This document shows, in pieces, positions 1-9,318 of a DNA stretch of 64,000 nucleotides (its first letter is position 1; each line of letters starts with the position of its first letter). This DNA comes from Psychrobacter okhotskensis (GTDB lineage Bacteria; Pseudomonadota; Gammaproteobacteria; Pseudomonadales; Moraxellaceae), in contig NZ_JABRVQ010000007.1 in assembly GCF_013248965.1 (NCBI RefSeq), positions 1 through 64,000 on the forward strand, read 5' to 3'. A model generated the notes under the pieces. The model ran no database searches, was not told the DNA's origin, and worked only from the letters and a program-made list of their open reading frames with translations. A program made the position numbers and the translations under genes.

Positions 1-167
1 GTGGTTTGTATCAAAGCTCTAATTAATCTATCTTGTAAAGCGAAAGCTTTAGAATATATATAATTTCGATATCACCTTTAACCTTGATTCAGTTAGGTTA
101 CAAGTTGGTCGACCAATAGATAATATCTTGACGTCATAATAACATCAGACTCATATCTAACCCCCTT

Positions 168-282
168 TGCTGACGACAATAGCGCGATGGCCCCACCTGA
201 TCCCTTCCCGAACTCAGAAGTGAAACATCGTAGCGCCAATGGTAGTGTGGTTCGCCCATGTGAGAGTAGGTCATCGTCAGCT
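168..282 (+). rRNA. rrf: 5S ribosomal RNA
   Basis: This is the 5S rRNA of the large ribosomal subunit. The complementary ends (gctgacgac at the 5' end against atcgtcagc at the 3' end) form helix I. The internal sequence carries the highly conserved 5S blocks cccgaactcagaagtgaaac and a gtgagagtaggtcat-like 3' block. The length of about 115 nt is typical. Bases 1-167 should be the 23S-5S spacer or the extreme end of 23S, but nothing there could be assigned with confidence. Exact ends are uncertain by a few bases. Confidence 0.95.
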
Positions 283-296
283 CTCTATTCCTGATT

Positions 297-330
297 AGCC
301 CCTTAACTTAATTGTTAAGGGGCTTTTCTT
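297..330 (+). terminator. rRNA operon rho-independent terminator
   Basis: A GC-capped inverted repeat (agccccttaac / gttaaggggct) with a short loop is followed by ttttcttt. It lies about 15 bases after the 5S rRNA and should end the rRNA operon transcript. Confidence 0.88.
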
Positions 331-466
331 TGTCTGCGGGTTTTTTATTTTGTTTATGCGTTCTTTAATGGACAGTTTCTCTCAGCTCAATTATTTATGT
401 GCTTGTAAAAAAAGACTTTTATCATTTAGATAAAAGTCTTTTTAAATCTTACATTTCCATCTTTTT

Positions 467-2212
467 CTAAGCGTTATGTGGGTTCCATTGTTGGTTAGAT
501 TTAAAAATATCCTGATATATTACATCTCTTATAGATTGTATATTGAATTTACTTTTATCCTCATTTAAGCGTAATATCCGTGGCAAACGACTTATTCCTA
601 GCTTACCGTCAGCAATGGCATAATGCCTGTATTGTTCGTTGATAATGCTATTACATTCAAATTCGACGTAAATCATACTTTCGTTTTGTATTTTAGCCAA
701 ACGAACGGTTGACATAAAAAAATCTTCTTGTAAGCTTTGCTCCATTTGAGAGATATCTTCTAATGAGTACTCAGGAGCTCTTCGAGATTTCAGTTTTTGC
801 CAGAAGCTACCATTCTCTTTTATATATTTATAGTCATCTATACTATCTTTGAAAGACTTTAAGTTTTCTATAGAATCCTCAGTTTCTTCAAGATTTGCTT
901 TTATGATTTCTAATGTTGTTTTCATGGTTTCAGTATGATCACCTATGGCTTTCTCTTGAGAGCAAAGTAGGCTACGTGATTTATTTAATAATTGCGCCAT
1001 AGAAGTTAACTTCACAGCCATTATTTCATTACTGGTTGAGTACATAGAAAAAGGCTGTAATCGAAAATCTTCAATATTTTCATTCATTTTTTTTATCAAC
1101 TGATCTAGATGATAAAATAAATAGTCTTGGTCATTTACATCATGAAGCGCTACTTCGATCATTCCAGGTAGTTTTTGAAGTATCAATATCGATAACTGCT
1201 TTTCAAATTTAATCAAACGCTCTCTAATGACAATCTCTGGGTTGCTGCCATCTTGTTCAAGAGGTGCTCTTAGTAAAGGTTGTAGATAGTTTTGATATAA
1301 CTGTTGAATCTCATGCACAGATCTCAGCAGTGTGTCTGATACACCTACGTCGAGTGTATATAGTCTTGTCATACAGTAGGCAGCATGTTCCATATATTGA
1401 GGATCATGCATTTGGTCTTTTTTAAGCACTATATGAGTTAAGTAGATATACTTCTTAACATTATTACCACTTTCATCTTCGTACAGAAATCGACGGAAAG
1501 AGTAAGCATTTTTGTCAACTTTATTCGCACTACCAATTAAAAACCAATAACTTTGTCCTTCCACAATAAAGAATTTTCTATCTTTACCTTCTTTTTTGAT
1601 AAAGGAGGGCAGATGTGTAAGTTCTTGAAAGCTGAGGTCTGACGAGTCCCAATTACGAAAGTCGCGTCCTTGTATTTGTTGTTTGATAAAAACTTCTTTG
1701 AAGTAGGATTTGATGGTGTCGGTATCTAGTCTCCGTAAGCCCGGTTTAATCTCTAGAGTAATACTCTCTATCCATATAGCCAAATCATATAGAAATGCTG
1801 TCCGTATCATTTGCCTATATTTCTGATCAGAGATGCTATTATTTGTGTCTACACTATCAAGGTAGCTAAGAATCGCTTCGACCTCATCAGCCAACTTTAT
1901 GGCATTGTAAGCGTTAATGTTTGGGTCGATAATTTTTAACATATGCCGTGAGATAGCGCTTAATTCTTGATTATTCGTATGTAAGTTTTCAACAGTTTGT
2001 CTCAACGTATTAGGACTTTTATGAATCAGATTGTCTTCATCATTAAGAAAAATACCTCGCGGTTTTAATATATTTTCATAGACCGTATCTTGACCTTGCT
2101 GATTCAGTTTTGGAAGGATACTGTTTACAACGTCAGACCAGTCTGAACTGAGAGTAGGATCTATAGATTTTAGTTTATATAACTGATATTCAGATAGGTC
2201 ATGAATATTCAT
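467..2212 (-). CDS. hypothetical protein, 581 aa, probable cytosolic, coiled-coil-containing
   Basis: I do not recognise this protein family. It is a 581-residue soluble-looking protein with no signal peptide and no membrane segment. The N-terminal 140 residues are helical and acidic. The middle (roughly 200-260) contains a beta-rich patch around FFIVEGQSYWFLIG. Residues about 390-470 are strongly helical with heptad-like leucine and isoleucine spacing, suggesting a coiled coil. It is rich in Asn, Lys, Ile and Glu, and its DNA is more AT-rich than the neighbouring housekeeping genes. It is monocistronic, convergent with the rRNA operon and about 240 bp from the divergent osmC gene. The position next to an rRNA operon and the AT-rich composition suggest a lineage-specific or acquired gene; this is inference. 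Confidence 0.75.
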   Translation of the reverse strand: MNIHDLSEYQLYKLKSIDPTLSSDWSDVVNSILPKLNQQGQDTVYENILKPRGIFLNDEDNLIHKSPNTLRQTVENLHTNNQELSAISRHMLKIIDPNINAYNAIKLADEVEAILSYLDSVDTNNSISDQKYRQMIRTAFLYDLAIWIESITLEIKPGLRRLDTDTIKSYFKEVFIKQQIQGRDFRNWDSSDLSFQELTHLPSFIKKEGKDRKFFIVEGQSYWFLIGSANKVDKNAYSFRRFLYEDESGNNVKKYIYLTHIVLKKDQMHDPQYMEHAAYCMTRLYTLDVGVSDTLLRSVHEIQQLYQNYLQPLLRAPLEQDGSNPEIVIRERLIKFEKQLSILILQKLPGMIEVALHDVNDQDYLFYHLDQLIKKMNENIEDFRLQPFSMYSTSNEIMAVKLTSMAQLLNKSRSLLCSQEKAIGDHTETMKTTLEIIKANLEETEDSIENLKSFKDSIDDYKYIKENGSFWQKLKSRRAPEYSLEDISQMEQSLQEDFFMSTVRLAKIQNESMIYVEFECNSIINEQYRHYAIADGKLGISRLPRILRLNEDKSKFNIQSIRDVIYQDIFKSNQQWNPHNA

Positions 2213-2449
2213 TAAATTTGCCCCTTTAAGGTTTCACTATATCAAAATATATTAACTTAGTAATTATAGTGGGCAAATGTAGGATATCAAGTTATTAGTT
2301 TCGAATTCGCACAAATAAGTGTGATATTTCTCTATAATCATTACTTATCATACATATATTAGAATGGATTAAGAGATGAGTCATGAATCGTACTAAAAAT
2401 TTCAACTAAATCAATTATAAAAAAATGATCTAAAAAATAGGATAATAAT

Positions 2450-2866
2450 ATGACAACTTCAAAAGTAACCTATCAAGGCGATTTGCGTACCACTGCCATA
2501 CATCTGCAATCAAAAGATGAAATAATTACCGATGCACCGACTGACAACCAAGGCAAAGGTGAAGCGTTTTCACCGACTGATTTACTAGCCACTAGCTTAG
2601 CCAGTTGTATGTTGACGATTATCGGGATTAAAGCTCGTGATATGGATATCGATATTGCAGGCACTATGGCTGAAGTGACCAAAGTAATGGCAGCTGACCC
2701 AAGACGTGTTAGCGAAGTACATATCGTAATTACTTTTAATCAACAGTTAGATGATAAAACGCAAAAAATATTCTATAACACCGCCTTAACTTGCCCAGTG
2801 GCTAATAGCTTGCATCCTGATATCATTCAAAAAGTGACTATTGATTCTAAGAGCTATTCATTCTAA
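2450..2866 (+). CDS. OsmC/Ohr family protein
   Basis: This is a 138-residue OsmC-superfamily protein, the usual length for the family. Members reduce organic hydroperoxides or related thiol substrates through two cysteines. Both are visible: Cys53 in LASCMLTI and Cys115 in TCPVANSLHP, matching the family pattern of a Cys at the start of the central helix and a second in a CPV motif. It is closer to the YhfA/OsmC-like branch than to classic Ohr, so the substrate is not certain. The ATG follows an aggataata stretch that can serve as ribosome site. The last codons and stop lie inside the first unit of a 16-bp tandem repeat. The next gene follows on the same strand after that repeat and may be co-transcribed. 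Confidence 0.9.
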   Translation: MTTSKVTYQGDLRTTAIHLQSKDEIITDAPTDNQGKGEAFSPTDLLATSLASCMLTIIGIKARDMDIDIAGTMAEVTKVMAADPRRVSEVHIVITFNQQLDDKTQKIFYNTALTCPVANSLHPDIIQKVTIDSKSYSF

Positions 2867-2951
2867 GAACTATTCATTCTAAGAGCTATTAATTCTAAAA
2901 GTTGCTGATTCCAAGAACGACTAATTCCAAGAACGACTAATTCCAAGAACT
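2849..2951 (+). repeat. 16-bp tandem repeat, about 6.4 copies, starting within the osmC stop region
   Basis: Units start at 2849, 2865, 2881, 2897, 2913 and 2929, with a partial unit from 2945. Spacing is exactly 16 bp throughout. Consensus is near aagaacgactaattcc for the later units and aagagctattcattct for the first ones, so divergence changes gradually along the array. The first unit encodes the last residues and the stop codon of the OsmC-like gene. There are no spacers between units. Confidence 0.93.
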
Positions 2952-2976
2952 AATGACCTCTACAAGGGTGATTAAT

Positions 2977-3441
2977 ATGGCTAGCAAAACCTTACTTATT
3001 GTTGCGCATGCACCATCGCCGAATACTAAAAAATTAGCACAAGCGGCCTACGATGGTGCGAACCATCCTGATATAGATATTAATGTCATTCTGAAATCAC
3101 CACAAGACACGCAGCCTCAAGATGTACTCTCGGCGGACGCACTTCTTCTTGGAACGACAGAGAATTTAGCGTATATGGCTGGGCTCACCAAAGACTTCTT
3201 TGATCGTTGCTATTATCCTGTGTTAGAGGGAAAGCAGGGTATGCCATTTGCGCTTTATATTCGTGCTGGACAAGATGGTACAGGTACTCATCGTGCGATG
3301 CAGACCATTACTACCGGATTGCGTTGGTCATGGATTCAGGATGCTCTAATATTAAAAGGTGATTGGCAAGAGGAGTTTGCTTCCCAAGTGGAAGAGCTAG
3401 CGATGACATTGGCAGCTGGATTAGAAGCGGGTATTTACTAG
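2977..3441 (+). CDS. flavodoxin-fold / NAD(P)H-dependent oxidoreductase-like protein
   Basis: This is a 154-residue flavodoxin-like alpha/beta protein, probably FMN-binding. The N-terminal strand and P-loop (LLIVAHAPSPNTKKLA) fit the phosphate-binding loop of the family. GTTENLAYMAGLTKDFFDR resembles the loop after strand 3, which contacts the isoalloxazine ring in NAD(P)H-quinone reductase-type proteins. The substrate is unknown. I chose the ATG at 2977 because it has an aagggtg ribosome site 6 bases upstream. An in-frame ATG at 2953 lies at the edge of the repeat array and has no such site. It lies 35 bp before the methyltransferase gene, so the two are probably one operon. Confidence 0.82.
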   Translation: MASKTLLIVAHAPSPNTKKLAQAAYDGANHPDIDINVILKSPQDTQPQDVLSADALLLGTTENLAYMAGLTKDFFDRCYYPVLEGKQGMPFALYIRAGQDGTGTHRAMQTITTGLRWSWIQDALILKGDWQEEFASQVEELAMTLAAGLEAGIY

Positions 3442-3474
3442 TTTTTAATTCTGAATTGGGTTTAAAAGGCTGTT

Positions 3475-4155
3475 ATGAATAATAAAAACTTAGGCAACAC
3501 CGGTATCAATAATCAAAGTAAGCTACCGTTTTCGCAAGCTTGTGAGAACAATAAGCGACCCATTCTGTCTGTTTTGCAAAAAGAGTTAGTAGGATATTCG
3601 CAAGTATTAGAAGTAGGATCAGGAACGGGTCAGCACAGCGTGTACTTTGCACCAAACCTAACTCATCTCAATTGGCAAACTAGCGATGTTGTCGCCAATC
3701 ACGCTGCTATAAAAGCTTGGCATGATGCTCACCCTGCCTCTAATTTATATAAACCTTTGGCTTTTGACTTAACGACTGACACGCTACCTAGAAGCCTTAA
3801 CAATGAGTCTTCTATAAGTGCTAACGACAAGCCTTATGATGCAGTATTTACGGCCAACACTTTACATATTATTTCGTGGTCTTTGGTCGAAAGACTTTTT
3901 GAGTCAGTGGGAGAGATGTTACCTGATAGTGGTAAATTTATAGTGTATGGCCCTTTCAATGACAATGGGCTTTATACGAGTAACAGCAATCGTCAGTTTG
4001 ATAAAGCACTACGACAACGTGATGCTAATAGCGGTATACGCGATAAAGAAGATGTTGTAGCGTTGGCTGAAAAAAATTGGCTGACATTGGTTAAATTTTA
4101 TCCGATGCCAGCCAACAATCAGCTACTTGTTTTCAAAAAGATAGAGTCAGTTTAG
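3475..4155 (+). CDS. DUF938 family class I SAM-dependent methyltransferase
   Basis: This is a 226-residue protein of the DUF938 family. The early block LPFSQACENNKRPILSVL is characteristic of that family. SAM-binding motif I is clear as VLEVGSGTGQHSVYF (about residues 43-57), and a post-motif acidic residue follows in WQTSDV. The TANTLHIISW block fits motif IV. The methylated substrate of DUF938 proteins is not established to my knowledge. The gene lies 33 bp after the flavodoxin-like gene on the same strand. No clear terminator follows; the next gene is convergent. Confidence 0.9.
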   Translation: MNNKNLGNTGINNQSKLPFSQACENNKRPILSVLQKELVGYSQVLEVGSGTGQHSVYFAPNLTHLNWQTSDVVANHAAIKAWHDAHPASNLYKPLAFDLTTDTLPRSLNNESSISANDKPYDAVFTANTLHIISWSLVERLFESVGEMLPDSGKFIVYGPFNDNGLYTSNSNRQFDKALRQRDANSGIRDKEDVVALAEKNWLTLVKFYPMPANNQLLVFKKIESV

Positions 4156-4252
4156 TGCGTGTTGAACATTCACAAGAAAGCACTGCTGATAGCTAAAGTG
4201 GTGCAAAATAATAGCATTTATAAAAATGTCATTTAACAACTTGAGTAGCAAC

Positions 4253-5047
4253 TCATTTGTAAGTATTCTCTAAAAAGTTTAGATAACGATTCCAAGAGCG
4301 TTCATCTGCGCGAGCATCATATCTATCTTTATTATTGAAGTCCGTAAAAGCATGTACTGCACCACTATAAGTAATCATTTCATGCGGTACTTTAGCTGCT
4401 TCTAGCGTTTTGTTAAGCGCGGCAAAATCTTCGAACGGTACGGCTTCATCGGCTGAGCCATGAAACACCAATATCTCGCCTTTAGTATTGCTATAGCTTT
4501 GACCTGTTGGCGTCTCCAAGCCACCGTGAAAAGGGACAAAGGCTTTTTGCTCAAAGCCTGAGCGTGCCAGCTCTAGCGCGACACCACCACCGAAGCAATA
4601 ACCCATCGTCACGCCTTCGCGGACATTATTACCTTGGGCTTGTCCAGTATTTAACGCCGCCGTCAGAATACGGCGCATCTTACTGCGATTCTTATAAAGC
4701 TCAGAAGTCAGACGCTTTTTGTCTGCTAACTCAGTCGGGCGAATACCCGTGCCAAACATATCAGCAGCTAGGACATTATAGCCCTCAGTCGCCAGCATAT
4801 CAGCTCGTTTTTTTTCGTAATCAGTCAACCCATCCCAATCATGAATGAGCAAAATAAAAGGCGCATTGGCCTTATCGGCTTTGGCGTAATAGCCTTCATA
4901 ATTTTGATTGTCTACCGTATAAGTGATATTTTTAGTCGTAATAGCTGCTGCTGTTTGACTAACGGTCAGTGCCATTAAGCCCAATGACGTGGTAAAGAGC
5001 AGAGATTGGCACAAACGCTTAGCGGGGTGAATGACGTTCGATAACAT
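4253..5047 (-). CDS. dienelactone hydrolase family protein, exported
   Basis: This is a 264-residue alpha/beta-hydrolase of the dienelactone hydrolase family with an N-terminal signal peptide (hydrophobic stretch about residues 15-35 ending AAA). The family triad is present: nucleophile Cys151 in GYCFGG, Asp200 in GSADEAVP and His232 in GAVHAFTD. The Cys nucleophile is normal for this family. The mature enzyme is expected in the periplasm. The true substrate cannot be told from sequence; many such proteins are not in an aromatic-degradation pathway, and no such genes are nearby. It is convergent with the DUF938 gene and divergent from katE. Confidence 0.9.
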   Translation of the reverse strand: MLSNVIHPAKRLCQSLLFTTSLGLMALTVSQTAAAITTKNITYTVDNQNYEGYYAKADKANAPFILLIHDWDGLTDYEKKRADMLATEGYNVLAADMFGTGIRPTELADKKRLTSELYKNRSKMRRILTAALNTGQAQGNNVREGVTMGYCFGGGVALELARSGFEQKAFVPFHGGLETPTGQSYSNTKGEILVFHGSADEAVPFEDFAALNKTLEAAKVPHEMITYSGAVHAFTDFNNKDRYDARADERSWNRYLNFLENTYK

Positions 5048-5485
5048 AAGTAGTCCTTTATTTATGAATGATCAGGGTAAATGCTTGGCTGAGCTCTCTT
5101 TTTATTCATAAGATGTGGCTCGCAAGCAAGCTATAGTTTGATGAAGCATATTTTAGCAAGGCATACTTTAGAGAGTACCTTATAGAACCTGCTCATGACA
5201 AGCATGGCTATCAATAATAAAATGCACCTCATTTTTACTGTCAATTCCCAGTATTATTAACCAAATATCAACAAGCTTAACTATTTATATGACGTGTAAC
5301 TTTGAATTTTTCGCTAAGATAAGTCGCAAGCCTATAATTTCTTTATCTTTTTAACAATCAGCATCGCTAAAACACAGACAATTAAACGACAGTTGAAGTC
5401 ATTATTATCTCTAGGGATATTAGAACTGTGTAGGTGCTTTCTTTGGTCTCATTAGAGTCCATTTCACTTATAAGCTAGGATATTT
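5048..5485. other. 438-bp divergent intergenic region (hydrolase / katE)
   Basis: This region must hold the promoters of the dienelactone hydrolase gene (leftward) and katE (rightward). No open frame of note, tRNA or terminator was seen. A candidate katE promoter is listed separately. No perfect OxyR-type operator could be recognised by eye. Confidence 0.6.
5311..5338 (+). promoter_or_regulatory. candidate katE promoter
   Basis: A perfect TATAAT (5333-5338) is preceded at 16 bp by a weak -35 (tcgcta, 5311-5316). It lies about 148 bases before the katE start. A weak -35 would fit an activated promoter, but no operator is proven. This is a visual call. Confidence 0.35.
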
Positions 5486-7573
5486 ATGAAAAAGAATATT
5501 GATCATAACGACCCCGCCAAAGATATGAACCCTGCGCGTGGTAATGGTGGCGAGACTCATCAGCGTGCTAGTGACGATGGCAAGGTGTTAACCACGCAAC
5601 AAGGCGTCGCAATTTCAGACAACCAAAACTCGTTAAAAGCCGGCGCACGTGGTCCGGCCTTGTTAGAAGATTTTGTCTTACGCGAAAAAATCAATCACTT
5701 CGACCATGAGCGCATTCCAGAGCGTATCGTCCATGCTCGTGGTAGTGCGGCGCATGGTTATTTTGAGCTAACAGAGTCGTTAGAAGAATACACCACCGCT
5801 AAAATTCTGACTGAAACAGGTAAGCAGACACCTTTATTTACGCGTTTTTCTACGGTTGCCGGTAATAAAGGCTCCAAGGATACGCCACGTGATGTCCGAG
5901 GGTTTTCTGTAAAAATTTATACTGAAGAGGGTAATTGGGATATTGTCGGTAACAATATGCCGATTTTCTTTATTCAAGACGCCATTAAATTTCCAGATTT
6001 GATTCATGCGGTAAAACCAGAACCTGATCGTGGGTTCCCGCAGGTGGCATCTGCCCATGATACGTTCTGGGATTTTGTCTCGTTAAGTCCTGAGACCATG
6101 CATAATGTTATGTGGTTGATGAGTGATCGTGCGTTACCACGTAGCTTTAGTATGATGGAAGGCTTTGGTATTCACTCTTTCCGTTTTCTTAATAAAGAAG
6201 GGAAGAGTACCTTTGTACGCTTTCATTGGAAGCCAGTATTAGGCGTACAGTCTTTAATTTGGGATGAAGCAGTAAAAATCTCAGGCGCAGATCCTGATTA
6301 TAATCGCCGTGATATGTATGAAGCTATCGAAAATGGTATGTTCTTTGAGTGGGAGTTTGGCGTTCAGTTATTTACCGAAGAAGAAGCTAATGAATTCCCG
6401 TTTGACCATTTAGACGCTACTAAGCTGATTCCAGAAGAATTAGTACCAGTTAAGATAGTCGGTAAAATGGTCTTGAATCGCAATCCAGACAACTTCTTTG
6501 CAGAAACTGAGCAAGTAGCCTTTTGTCCCTCGCATTTGCCACCTGGTGTTGACTTCAGTAACGACCCATTATTACAAGGTCGCCTGTTTAGCTATCTAGA
6601 CACCCAGCTATCGCGCCTCGGTTCGCCAAACTTTGCCCAGATTCCTATCAACGCACCAAAGTGTCCGTTTGCTAACAATCAGCAGGATGGTCATATGCAA
6701 ATGCGGGTACCTAAGACTAGAGTATTGTATGAGCCACAAAGCTTGGATCAAAGCCGTCCTCGCGAAAGTGTTAAGCACGGTTTTGAGTCATTCCATGAGC
6801 AGTTGGATGATGGTGTTAAAGGCCGTATCCGTGCTGAGAGCTTTGCAGATCATTATAGCCAGCCACGTATGTTCTATCGTAGTCAGACAGCTACTGAGCA
6901 AGCGCATATTGCAACGGCTTTTGCATTTGAGCTTGGCAAGGTAGATACAGGGTATGTACGTACCCGTGTCCTTAGTCACTTGATTCACATCGATGAAGAT
7001 TTGGCCAATCGTGTGGCAACGGCGCTAGGTATGCAATTGCCAGAGCCTGCTGAAGCAGCAGCACCTGTGCAAGACTTAGGTACCTCTAAAGCAGTACAAA
7101 CTATTGGTTTGACGCCTAAGAGCTTAAAAGGCCGTCTGCTAGGCATCTTAGTCGCAGAAGGTTCTAAGCATAGTGAAATTAAGAAATTCGAAGATGCGGC
7201 AAAAGCGGAAGGCGCGAGTGTGAAGATTGTCTCGCCGAATAAAGAAGTGACTTTAGACGATGGTACCCGTGTTCAAGCTGATGAGCGTCTTGCTGGTGGA
7301 CCCTCAGTATTGTTTGATGCGGTAGTGAGTATCATTATGCCTGACCAAGCTAAGAAGCTAGCCATGGATAGCTCTGCGTTAGATTGGTTCAATGATGCTT
7401 ACAATCACTGTAAAGCTATTGCATATTGCGGCGCGACCGATGAATTTATCCTAAGTAAGCTGCCAGTTGAAAAAGATGAATTTGTGACGCCATTGGCTGA
7501 GCTAGATGCCTTTATTAGTAATGCTAAGTCTCGTCTATGGGAACGTGAGCCAAAGGTTCGTGACCTTGCATAG
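5486..7573 (+). CDS. katE: catalase HPII (large-subunit, clade 2)
   Basis: This is a haem catalase that disproportionates hydrogen peroxide in the cytoplasm. It has 695 residues, in the large-subunit class (E. coli HPII is 753). Catalytic His83 sits in [11 protein letters not shown] and the distal Asn155/156 in VGNNMPIFF. The proximal haem ligand is Tyr370 in RLFSYLDTQ. Residues about 545-690 form the extra DJ-1/PfpI-like C-terminal domain ([19 protein letters not shown] onwards) typical of this clade. The ribosome site is an aagctagga stretch before the ATG. It appears monocistronic, with a terminator 60 bases after the stop. The shorter length compared with HPII comes from a shorter N-terminal arm. 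Confidence 0.97.
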   Translation: MKKNIDHNDPAKDMNPARGNGGETHQRASDDGKVLTTQQGVAISDNQNSLKAGARGPALLEDFVLREKINHFDHERIPERIVHARGSAAHGYFELTESLEEYTTAKILTETGKQTPLFTRFSTVAGNKGSKDTPRDVRGFSVKIYTEEGNWDIVGNNMPIFFIQDAIKFPDLIHAVKPEPDRGFPQVASAHDTFWDFVSLSPETMHNVMWLMSDRALPRSFSMMEGFGIHSFRFLNKEGKSTFVRFHWKPVLGVQSLIWDEAVKISGADPDYNRRDMYEAIENGMFFEWEFGVQLFTEEEANEFPFDHLDATKLIPEELVPVKIVGKMVLNRNPDNFFAETEQVAFCPSHLPPGVDFSNDPLLQGRLFSYLDTQLSRLGSPNFAQIPINAPKCPFANNQQDGHMQMRVPKTRVLYEPQSLDQSRPRESVKHGFESFHEQLDDGVKGRIRAESFADHYSQPRMFYRSQTATEQAHIATAFAFELGKVDTGYVRTRVLSHLIHIDEDLANRVATALGMQLPEPAEAAAPVQDLGTSKAVQTIGLTPKSLKGRLLGILVAEGSKHSEIKKFEDAAKAEGASVKIVSPNKEVTLDDGTRVQADERLAGGPSVLFDAVVSIIMPDQAKKLAMDSSALDWFNDAYNHCKAIAYCGATDEFILSKLPVEKDEFVTPLAELDAFISNAKSRLWEREPKVRDLA

Positions 7574-7634
7574 TCGATAAGTAGGTAATTTACGAATTAT
7601 CTAAAATAACAAATAAGATATTAAGTGTTTCCTT

Positions 7635-7666
7635 AAACCCAGCCAAAGTGCTGGGTTTTTGCTTTT
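7635..7666 (+). terminator. katE rho-independent terminator
   Basis: An aacccagc / gctgggtt stem with a short loop (caaagt) is followed by ttttgcttttt. Confidence 0.85.
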
Positions 7667-7901
7667 TGCTAATAAGGTGAGAATTATCATAGATAGAATT
7701 ATATAAGCAATTATTAATAGTCAGTTGTCCATAATTAGTTGTTAGCTGCATAGTCTCTGTATGCCGTATGGTTTCTATATATAGTCACAAGCGTTCACTC
7801 AAAGTCATTTTATTTATGGTGACGGGCGCTATAATAAAGATTGGTTATAAAACTGAACAAAAGCCTCACAATAATAATGACGAATGAGGTAGGGAACACC
7901 A
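7667..7901. other. intergenic region before the MBL-fold gene
   Basis: The whole gap from 7574 is 328 bp. Apart from the katE terminator it is AT-rich and holds nothing I can name. It presumably contains the promoter of the MBL-fold gene. Confidence 0.5.
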
Positions 7902-8669
7902 ATGAGTCTATGTGAAATTGTACGATTAGAAGGATATATCCAGAGTAGCTATCTGGCAGTATATCCAGATAAAATAATGCTGTTAGATGGCTGTTGCCGT
8001 GCTGATGTGCCGATGGTGCTCGACTATATCAAGTCGACGTTAAAACGACCCGCCACCGACCTAAAAGTAGTGGTGGTCACGCATATGCATCCGGATCATG
8101 CAGGAGGTGCTAGTGCGCTCAGAAAAGCGACAGGCTGCCTTATTGTTTCCGCAGATAAACCGAAGCCGTGGTATGCAGGTATTAGTGGAAAAGCTATGTA
8201 TTTAACGGATATTGCGCTGGCTCATTATGTTGCTCGTCGTACACAACGTCCTTATGCAAACCTATGGTACCCAATACATCTGCGCCCTGATATTACCGTT
8301 AAGGAGGGTGATTGTATTCCTAGCTTTGAGGAGTGGCAGGTACTGGAAACACCGGGTCATACCGATCGGGATTTGTCTTTGTTTCACCTTTCAACTAGGC
8401 AAGTATATACGGCTGACTTAATTATAAAGCTACGCCATAAGTTTGTCGCTCCTTTTCCGGTTCATTATCCAAAAGCTTATGTTCAATCTCTTCAAAAAAT
8501 AAAAGACTTACGTCCTTCTAACGTTATGATGGCGCATGGCTGCGAGCTGCCTATTGACGCGGCAACTTTTGACATGCTTATCGCACAAGCTCCCAAAAAG
8601 CCTCGTACTATAACCGACACCATTAAGCATAAATTAAAAGGTGGAAAAACAAAGGTCAAAGATTACTAA
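7902..8669 (+). CDS. MBL-fold metallo-hydrolase
   Basis: This is a 255-residue metallo-beta-lactamase-fold hydrolase, expected to bind two metal ions. The HxHxDH motif is visible as THMHPDHAGG (about residues 60-69). A further metal His lies in ETPGHTDRD, the bridging Asp in VYTADLI, and a C-terminal His in MMAHG. The arrangement resembles the glyoxalase II/lactonase-like branch, but the substrate is unknown. There is no signal peptide. The lysine-rich tail (KLKGGKTKVK) is unusual. The start follows a gaggtaggg ribosome site. The gene stands alone, followed by a palindromic element and then by the convergent tRNA-Lys pair. Confidence 0.9.
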   Translation: MSLCEIVRLEGYIQSSYLAVYPDKIMLLDGCCRADVPMVLDYIKSTLKRPATDLKVVVVTHMHPDHAGGASALRKATGCLIVSADKPKPWYAGISGKAMYLTDIALAHYVARRTQRPYANLWYPIHLRPDITVKEGDCIPSFEEWQVLETPGHTDRDLSLFHLSTRQVYTADLIIKLRHKFVAPFPVHYPKAYVQSLQKIKDLRPSNVMMAHGCELPIDAATFDMLIAQAPKKPRTITDTIKHKLKGGKTKVKDY

Positions 8670-8780
8670 AGTAGAATAGCTTCTATAGGTAGTCCTCTAT
8701 AAATCAGATACGATGTCAGGCTCGCTTAGTCTACTATTTGCAGTACTCTCATTCGCTTTCCCTATATCCAAATTATATCG

Positions 8781-8833
8781 ATATAGTCAGTGAAAGTAAT
8801 ATCGTCGCGTTTTTAGGATATTTCAGTTATATA
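8781..8833. repeat. short palindromic interspersed element, copy 1
   Basis: Ends form an imperfect inverted repeat (tatagtcagtgaaa at the left, tttcagttatata at the right) around a core containing gtcgcgtttttaggatattt. The same core and the same inverted architecture recur at 51057-51116, and a left-half copy occurs near 4198. Confidence 0.7.
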
Positions 8834-8864
8834 CACTATTCTTTATTAAAACCAAATTTAAGAC

Positions 8865-8903
8865 AAAAAAAGCCCAGCCATTATAAATAATGGCTGGGCT
8901 TTT
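8865..8903 (-). terminator. tRNA-Lys terminator (possibly bidirectional)
   Basis: A perfect 13-bp stem (agcccagccatta / taatggctgggct) with a 4-base loop has seven T residues on the minus strand after the stem. It lies 7 bases beyond the CCA end of the first tRNA gene. The plus-strand tail is only TTT. Confidence 0.9.
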
Positions 8904-8909
8904 AGAATA

Positions 8910-8985
8910 TGGTGGGCCGACCGCGACTCGAACGCGGGACCAATTGATTAAAAGTCAACTGCTCTACCAACTGAGCTATCGGCCC
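8910..8985 (-). tRNA. tRNA-Lys (anticodon UUU)
   Basis: This is a 76-nt tRNA on the minus strand with gene-encoded CCA. The acceptor stem is GGGCCGA / TCGGCCC, the D loop contains AGTTGGTAGAGC, the anticodon loop reads CTTTTAA (anticodon TTT) and the T arm contains GTTCGAGTC. It is identical to the copy at 9142-9217. Lys is inferred from the anticodon. Confidence 0.97.
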
Positions 8986-9023
8986 TGAGAAGCGTTAAAA
9001 AATTGCATGACAATTTTAGCTTC

Positions 9024-9074
9024 GCAAGATAAATTTCCTTAAAGGGAAATTTATTAAAACTAGACATCAAAAAC
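9024..9074. repeat. tRNA-Lys leader repeat, proximal copy
   Basis: This 51-bp stretch matches 9319-9369 at about 47 of 51 positions. It lies about 39 bases upstream (on the minus strand) of the 8910 tRNA gene. It contains a near-palindrome around ttccttaaaggga. Confidence 0.85.
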
Positions 9075-9141
9075 AATGTCTTTAAACTTATAACGCTACT
9101 ACCGAATAGGGTAGCATACATGATAAGAATCATACTAAAGA

Positions 9142-9217
9142 TGGTGGGCCGACCGCGACTCGAACGCGGGACCAATTGATTAAAAGTCAACTGCTCTACC
9201 AACTGAGCTATCGGCCC
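9142..9217 (-). tRNA. tRNA-Lys (anticodon UUU), second copy
   Basis: This is identical over all 76 positions to the copy at 8910-8985, with the same anticodon TTT and encoded CCA. The two genes read in the same direction with 156 bp between them, and probably share one transcript ending at the terminator at 8865-8903. Confidence 0.97.
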
Positions 9218-9318
9218 TGAGCGAGGATAACACGAAACACTGCTTCGTCTGAGCGCAAGAGAATTTACATTTTCGTAAGTTCTAAAAACTCAGTATCCAA
9301 ACTAGGTTTGCATTTACT

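Noticed and set aside
1..167. 3' end of 23S rRNA
   Set aside because: No conserved 23S terminal sequence could be recognised; it is more likely the 23S-5S spacer.
2849..2951. Possible CRISPR array
   Set aside because: Units are 16 bp and directly adjacent, without spacers, and no cas genes are in the window.
4253..5047. Aromatic-degradation cluster suggested by the dienelactone hydrolase
   Set aside because: No other gene of such a pathway is nearby and the protein has a signal peptide, unlike typical catabolic dienelactone hydrolases.
5834..6988. Antisense and shifted open frames inside katE
   Set aside because: They lie wholly inside a well-supported gene, have no ribosome site and show no family resemblance; the same applies to similar frames inside other genes.
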